Position numbers and translations under genes: made by a program
Shown here: positions 5,855-9,179 of the stretch, one piece after another
Layout of the letters: every line of letters starts with the position of its first letter
Position numbering within the stretch: the stretch's first letter is position 1
The notes under the pieces: model-generated
What the model was told of the DNA's origin: nothing
The model's database searches: none
What the model saw: only the letters and a program-made list of their open reading frames with translations
Assembly: GCA_902490005.1 (NCBI GenBank)
Contig: CABUCM010000063.1
Location: forward strand, 1-9,179
Source: an uncultured Ruminiclostridium sp.
GTDB lineage: Bacteria > Bacillota > Clostridia > Oscillospirales > Acutalibacteraceae
Length of the DNA stretch: 9,179 nucleotides
Direction: 5' to 3'

Positions 5855-7117
5855 TTATGAAAAAAACACCTGCCGGATTTCGCTGACTCCCAGCACATAT
5901 GCCTGGCTGTTGGAATACATCAGGATTTTTTTCGCGTCATTGCCCGCGTCATAGGAACCGGTTTCCTCCCCCAGGTCGGAATAGGTATAAATTTTGCCGG
6001 AGGAAAGAACGCCGGCCACCCCATTATTGTAGCCGATGGAGGAGATTTTTCTGGGGACAGCGTATTCCATCGCTGTTTTCCCCTGGTTGTCGATTCTCGC
6101 CACGGTGCAGTTTCTGCCATCCTCTGATTGTGACAAGGCCAGCACCATGCCGTAATAGGGGTCCAGCTGGAAGGTGGAAAGGGTTTTCCCCTGGTAATCA
6201 TAATCAATTTTTTGCTGGGTGGATGGAATCATAATGCTGGCGGCCCGATTGCCGACGGCGGCCACATTGCCGCTTTCCAGGCAGCGGATAGACAAAAGCA
6301 GGTTATCGGAAAACTCAAATTTCGCCTTAGGCTCCTCCTGGTTGAAATCAAAAATATAAACCACCGATTTCACCGTGCCGTCCTGGGCGGCGATTCCTGT
6401 TACAGCCCCCCAGGTCCCGTCGGCGCTGAGAGAAACATCCACCGGGTACCATTCGGAAAAATAATATTTATATTTTTCCGAGTTATCGCTTAAATAAACC
6501 GTAAGTTCTCCAAGGTAATTTTTTGATTGTGTCAGGGCCGCATAAACTCCGGAGGAAGAAACCGACGCTGATAGGATTTTTTGCTCCAGATTCCGATTGG
6601 TCAAGGTTTCAGAGGGACTTTCAATTTTCAGCCCCGTGCCCTCCTGGTGGTAAACGATAGCCAGGCTGCCGTCGGTTCTCAACACGGGAGAACTGAAGCT
6701 GTGCTGCCGCTGGGCCAGTTCCTTGGCGCTGTTATTGTACAGCGTAAAGGAGGTGTCGCTGACCACCGCCGCATCCTGGTAGTCCAAAAGCTGAAAATTC
6801 CCCTCCTGGACGTCGCTGCCGGAAATCGGGGTGGGAAAGCCGCTGCCTACCCCCATGCCCAGCAGGGTATTCTGAAACCAATTGCCTACCCGCTGGGGAG
6901 AAAGGGATTCCCGGTTGGCCCATAAAATGACCACCAGGCTGCACAAGGCTAAAATCAGCAGCAGGCGAACCACCTTTTTCGGCGGCTTCTTCAGCTTGAT
7001 TTCTTCTTTATCGTAATGTTCCAGAGGTACATCCTCATAGCTGAGGGCCTCCCGCTCCTTTAACGCCCTCTCGCGGGCTTTTTTCTGCTTTTCATACCGT
7101 ACGGGTCGTTTGGGCAT
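5855..7117 (-). CDS. DUF5711-like membrane-anchored beta-propeller-type protein
   Basis: This is a 420-residue protein with a very basic, charged cytoplasmic N-terminus (1-48), a single membrane helix (about 49-67) and a long extracellular part. From about 105 onward, short beta-strand repeats of the form 'Ser-x-Asp-Gly... val/ala... Tyr' recur (for example SADGTWGAV, NGVAGVLSSGKIYTY). That fits the WD40/propeller-like DUF5711 family of clostridial proteins. No catalytic motif is visible, so a scaffold or sensing role outside the membrane is only a guess. The ATG overlaps the truA stop by one base (TAATG), and its GAGGAGG ribosome binding site lies inside the end of truA, which points to coupled translation. 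Confidence 0.8.
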   Translation of the reverse strand: MPKRPVRYEKQKKARERALKEREALSYEDVPLEHYDKEEIKLKKPPKKVVRLLLILALCSLVVILWANRESLSPQRVGNWFQNTLLGMGVGSGFPTPISGSDVQEGNFQLLDYQDAAVVSDTSFTLYNNSAKELAQRQHSFSSPVLRTDGSLAIVYHQEGTGLKIESPSETLTNRNLEQKILSASVSSSGVYAALTQSKNYLGELTVYLSDNSEKYKYYFSEWYPVDVSLSADGTWGAVTGIAAQDGTVKSVVYIFDFNQEEPKAKFEFSDNLLLSIRCLESGNVAAVGNRAASIMIPSTQQKIDYDYQGKTLSTFQLDPYYGMVLALSQSEDGRNCTVARIDNQGKTAMEYAVPRKISSIGYNNGVAGVLSSGKIYTYSDLGEETGSYDAGNDAKKILMYSNSQAYVLGVSEIRQVFFS

Positions 7118-7872
7118 TATAGGTCCTCCTCGTAAAACACACGATTCAAATACAAACCGCAGGCCCTAGCCGTCGGGCCCGCCTTACTTCTATCCTTCGC
7201 TTCCAGAATAGCCGGAATCCCGTCCTCCGGTATCTTTGCCTGGGCAATCCGCAAAAGAGTGCCCACCATAATACGCACCATGTTATATAAAAAGCCGTCG
7301 GCCTCCACACAAAAGGTCACCAAAGGCCCTTCCCGTGTCACAGAGCAGGCGGTTACCGTCCGTTCCATGCGGTCCCGTTCCCGATGGTCCAGGGTGCAGA
7401 AGGAGGTGAAATCATGCTTTCCTACAAACGACTGGGCCGCCCGATGCAGCTGGTCCGTATCCAGGGGATACCAATAATGAAAGGCGCGGCCCTCCAAAAA
7501 GGGGTTTCGCACTGGATCGTTCCAAATCAGGTATTGGTATTCCTTTCCCTTGCAGGAATACCGCGCGTGAAAATCCAACGGCACCGGGCGACAGCTTTTC
7601 ACCGCCATATCCATAGGGAGAAACCGGTTCAGCGCCGCCACCAGCCGTTCGCAGGGGATGCGGTGGCCGGTTTTCAGGCTGACGCAATATTGATTCGCGT
7701 GAACCCCGGAATCGGTGCGGCTGCACCCTTTTACGTCAAAATCACCGCCGATTACCTGGCCCAGGGCATTCTGAAAGACTTCCTGCACGGAAAGGGCGTT
7801 TTCTTGAATCTGCCAGCCATGATAGGCCCGGCCGTCATACGCCATGGTCAACAGTAGGTTTCTTTTTTCCAA
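7117..7872 (-). CDS. truA: tRNA pseudouridine synthase A
   Basis: TruA converts uridines 38-40 of the tRNA anticodon arm to pseudouridine. From the chosen start the protein has 251 residues, normal for the family. The catalytic aspartate is Asp54 in the motif RTDSGVHA (52-59). YDGRAYHGWQ near the N-terminus, DFTSFC and FLYNMVR near the C-terminus are family signatures. A TTG at 7872 is chosen because GGGAGGG lies 9 nt before it and because translation then opens MEKRNLLLTMAYDG, as in relatives. A GTG at 7899 would add nine residues but has no ribosome binding site. Position directly after ecfT is the common order in Firmicutes. Confidence 0.96.
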   Translation of the reverse strand: MEKRNLLLTMAYDGRAYHGWQIQENALSVQEVFQNALGQVIGGDFDVKGCSRTDSGVHANQYCVSLKTGHRIPCERLVAALNRFLPMDMAVKSCRPVPLDFHARYSCKGKEYQYLIWNDPVRNPFLEGRAFHYWYPLDTDQLHRAAQSFVGKHDFTSFCTLDHRERDRMERTVTACSVTREGPLVTFCVEADGFLYNMVRIMVGTLLRIAQAKIPEDGIPAILEAKDRSKAGPTARACGLYLNRVFYEEDL

Positions 7873-7911
7873 AAACGCCTTCCCTCCCGGTTGTTTCACA
7901 GTTGGCTTTTA

Positions 7912-8727
7912 TTAACGGACCGCCGCCGGCAAAAACACGTTGCACAGCACCACGCCGGCGGTAATCACACACAGCCCGAGAATGGCATAAGCATCCAGCC
8001 GGGTCATGTGCATACTTTTCATTCTGGTTCTGCCTGTGCCGCCTTGATAACAGCGGCACTCCATTGCCATGGCGAGCTCGTAAGCCCGACGGAACGAGGA
8101 CACAAACAATGGAATTAAAATCGGCACCAGCGCCTTAATCCGCTGGAACAGCCCGCCGCTTTCCAAATCGGCGCCCCTGGCCTTTTGGGCGCTCATAATT
8201 TTATCGGTCTCCTCCAGCAGCGTGGGCACAAACCGCAGGGCGATGGTCATCATCATGGCGATTTCATGTACGCTGACATGGAGCACCTTCAGCGGCCTCA
8301 TCAGGCGCTCCAGGGCGTCGGTTAAATCGGTGGGCGACGTGGTAAACGTCAGCACCGAACTGATGAAAATCAGGGAAATAATTCGCAAAGCAATAAAAAC
8401 TGCGTTGGTGATACCGGCTTCCGTGATGGTCATAAAGCCCAGCTGCCAAAGAGGTTCTCCTCTTCCGTAAAACAGGTTCAGCCCAGCGGTAAGGATCACC
8501 ACAAAAATGATCATTTTCAGGCTTTTGAAATACAGCTTTACCGGCACATTGGAAAAAGCCATAACCCCCAGCACAGAAAGCACCACAATGCCCAGCGCCG
8601 GATAATTCTGGCCCACGAACACCAGGACGATCACAGCGATAATCAGAACGATCTTCACTCTGGCATCCATACGGTGAAGGAAGGATTTTCCCGGCACAAA
8701 CTGGCCTAACGTAATATTACTGACCAC
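7912..8727 (-). CDS. ecfT: ECF transporter transmembrane subunit EcfT
   Basis: EcfT is the membrane scaffold of energy-coupling-factor transporters. It joins the two ATPases to interchangeable substrate-binding S components for vitamins or metal ions. The 271-residue protein has hydrophobic segments at about 25-40, 44-60, 70-86, 104-128, 200-215 and 245-266. The first ATPase-coupling motif, Ala-Arg-Gly, is at 183-185 (QKARGAD). The second is the variant AMECRCYQGG (221-230), a form I associate with clostridial EcfT proteins. The GTG start overlaps the end of ecfA2 by 11 bp and has GAGGAGGG 5 nt upstream. No S component is in the window, so the substrate is unknown, as expected for a shared module. 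Confidence 0.95.
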   Translation of the reverse strand: MVSNITLGQFVPGKSFLHRMDARVKIVLIIAVIVLVFVGQNYPALGIVVLSVLGVMAFSNVPVKLYFKSLKMIIFVVILTAGLNLFYGRGEPLWQLGFMTITEAGITNAVFIALRIISLIFISSVLTFTTSPTDLTDALERLMRPLKVLHVSVHEIAMMMTIALRFVPTLLEETDKIMSAQKARGADLESGGLFQRIKALVPILIPLFVSSFRRAYELAMAMECRCYQGGTGRTRMKSMHMTRLDAYAILGLCVITAGVVLCNVFLPAAVR

Positions 8728-9179
8728 GGGAACCCTCCTCTCTGCCTAGGACGCGGAGAATCTCCTGCACGCCTTGTTCTACTGTTAACACGCCGGAAGA
8801 AACGGGATAGCCCTTTTCCTTCAGCGTGGTCATAATTCTCGTAATCTGAGGGACCCGAAGCCCCATTTCAGCGAGACGGGCCCCTTGGGAAAACACCTTC
8901 CGGGTTTTCTCAAACATCGCCACCTTGCCGTTGTCGATCACCAGCACCCGGTCCGCGATCCGGGCGATATCCTCCATGCTGTGGGATACCAGCAGCACGG
9001 TGTTATGCTTCTGGCGGTGGTAATTGACGATCTGGGACAGAAGCACATCCCTTCCCCTTGGGTCCAGCCCCGCGGTGGGTTCGTCCAAGATTAAAACCTC
9101 CGGGTCCATGGCGATGACTCCGGCGATAGCGGCCCGCCGCTTTTCGTCGACCATATGAGCCTTCAAATTGAGGAAGGAG
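8717..9179 (-). CDS. ecfA2: ECF transporter ATPase EcfA2, C-terminal part (cut by window edge)
   Basis: This is the C-terminal half of an ABC ATPase; the N-terminus with Walker A lies beyond the window, and the frame stays open to base 9179. Visible: Walker B VLILDEP, D-loop AGLDP, the H-loop histidine in LLVSHSMED, and a C-terminal EcfA-type tail (RVPQITRIM). ECF ATPases normally carry FELSGGQKRR directly before RVAIAGV. Here the frame reads HMVDEKRRAAIAGV, so the ABC signature is missing. The alternative frame of the same DNA reads FEGSYGRR, which looks closer to the expected motif and suggests a frameshift just at the edge. A TTG at 9166 is the first possible start in view but is not the true one. 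Confidence 0.88.
   Translation of the reverse strand, partial: SFLNLKAHMVDEKRRAAIAGVIAMDPEVLILDEPTAGLDPRGRDVLLSQIVNYHRQKHNTVLLVSHSMEDIARIADRVLVIDNGKVAMFEKTRKVFSQGARLAEMGLRVPQITRIMTTLKEKGYPVSSGVLTVEQGVQEILRVLGREEGSRGQ

Noticed and set aside
9148..9158. Adjacent NdeI and SalI sites (catatg, gtcgac) as vector contamination
   Set aside because: Two restriction sites in a row can arise by chance. The sequence on the left continues smoothly as ecfA2, and only 21 bases remain to the right, too few to show vector sequence.

Overview
The window looks like a chromosomal segment of a Gram-positive anaerobe of the class Clostridia. Evidence: the tail of an ecfA2-ecfT-truA operon, a DUF5711-type membrane protein beside a CvpA-type protein, a zinc-finger Clp ATPase of the ClpE type, AGGAGG-like ribosome binding sites, and a tRNA operon with encoded CCA ends. 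The family cannot be fixed; Oscillospiraceae or Lachnospiraceae are guesses.

Left region (1-1547): a lone tyrosine recombinase gene lies between two perfect 20-bp inverted repeats (36-55 and 1492-1511). Between the left repeat and the gene sit two divergent promoter-like sequences with overlapping -35 boxes. One drives the recombinase rightward. The other, TTGACA-17-TATTCT, points out across the left repeat. A rho-independent terminator begins inside the right repeat. This reads as a self-contained candidate phase-variation module: the recombinase could invert its own gene together with an outward promoter. One orientation would send transcription into the left flank (outside the window), the other into the terminator. 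Related short repeats lie upstream and downstream of the gene.

Middle region (1548-2085): no convincing protein gene. It has several inverted repeats and a good minus-strand terminator at its left end, so a minus-strand non-coding transcript is possible but not identified.

tRNA operon (2086-2700, minus strand): transcription order Gly(UCC), Arg(UCU), His(GUG), Gln(UUG), Lys(UUU). A strong promoter (TTGACG-17-TAATAT) has its -10 box enclosed by an 11-bp inverted repeat. Hairpins lie in two of the spacers, and a 15-bp hairpin follows tRNA-Lys.

Right region (2730-9179, minus strand, in transcription order): ecfA2 (partial), ecfT, truA, a DUF5711-like gene, a cvpA-like gene, then a clpE-like gene. 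The first five are tightly spaced or overlapping and probably form one operon. clpE follows after 89 bp with its own good ribosome binding site. The operon combines vitamin or cofactor uptake (ECF transporter energising module), tRNA pseudouridylation and two poorly characterised membrane proteins. The partial EcfA2 at the window edge lacks a readable ABC signature (LSGGQ), which suggests a frameshift, an assembly error or real divergence.
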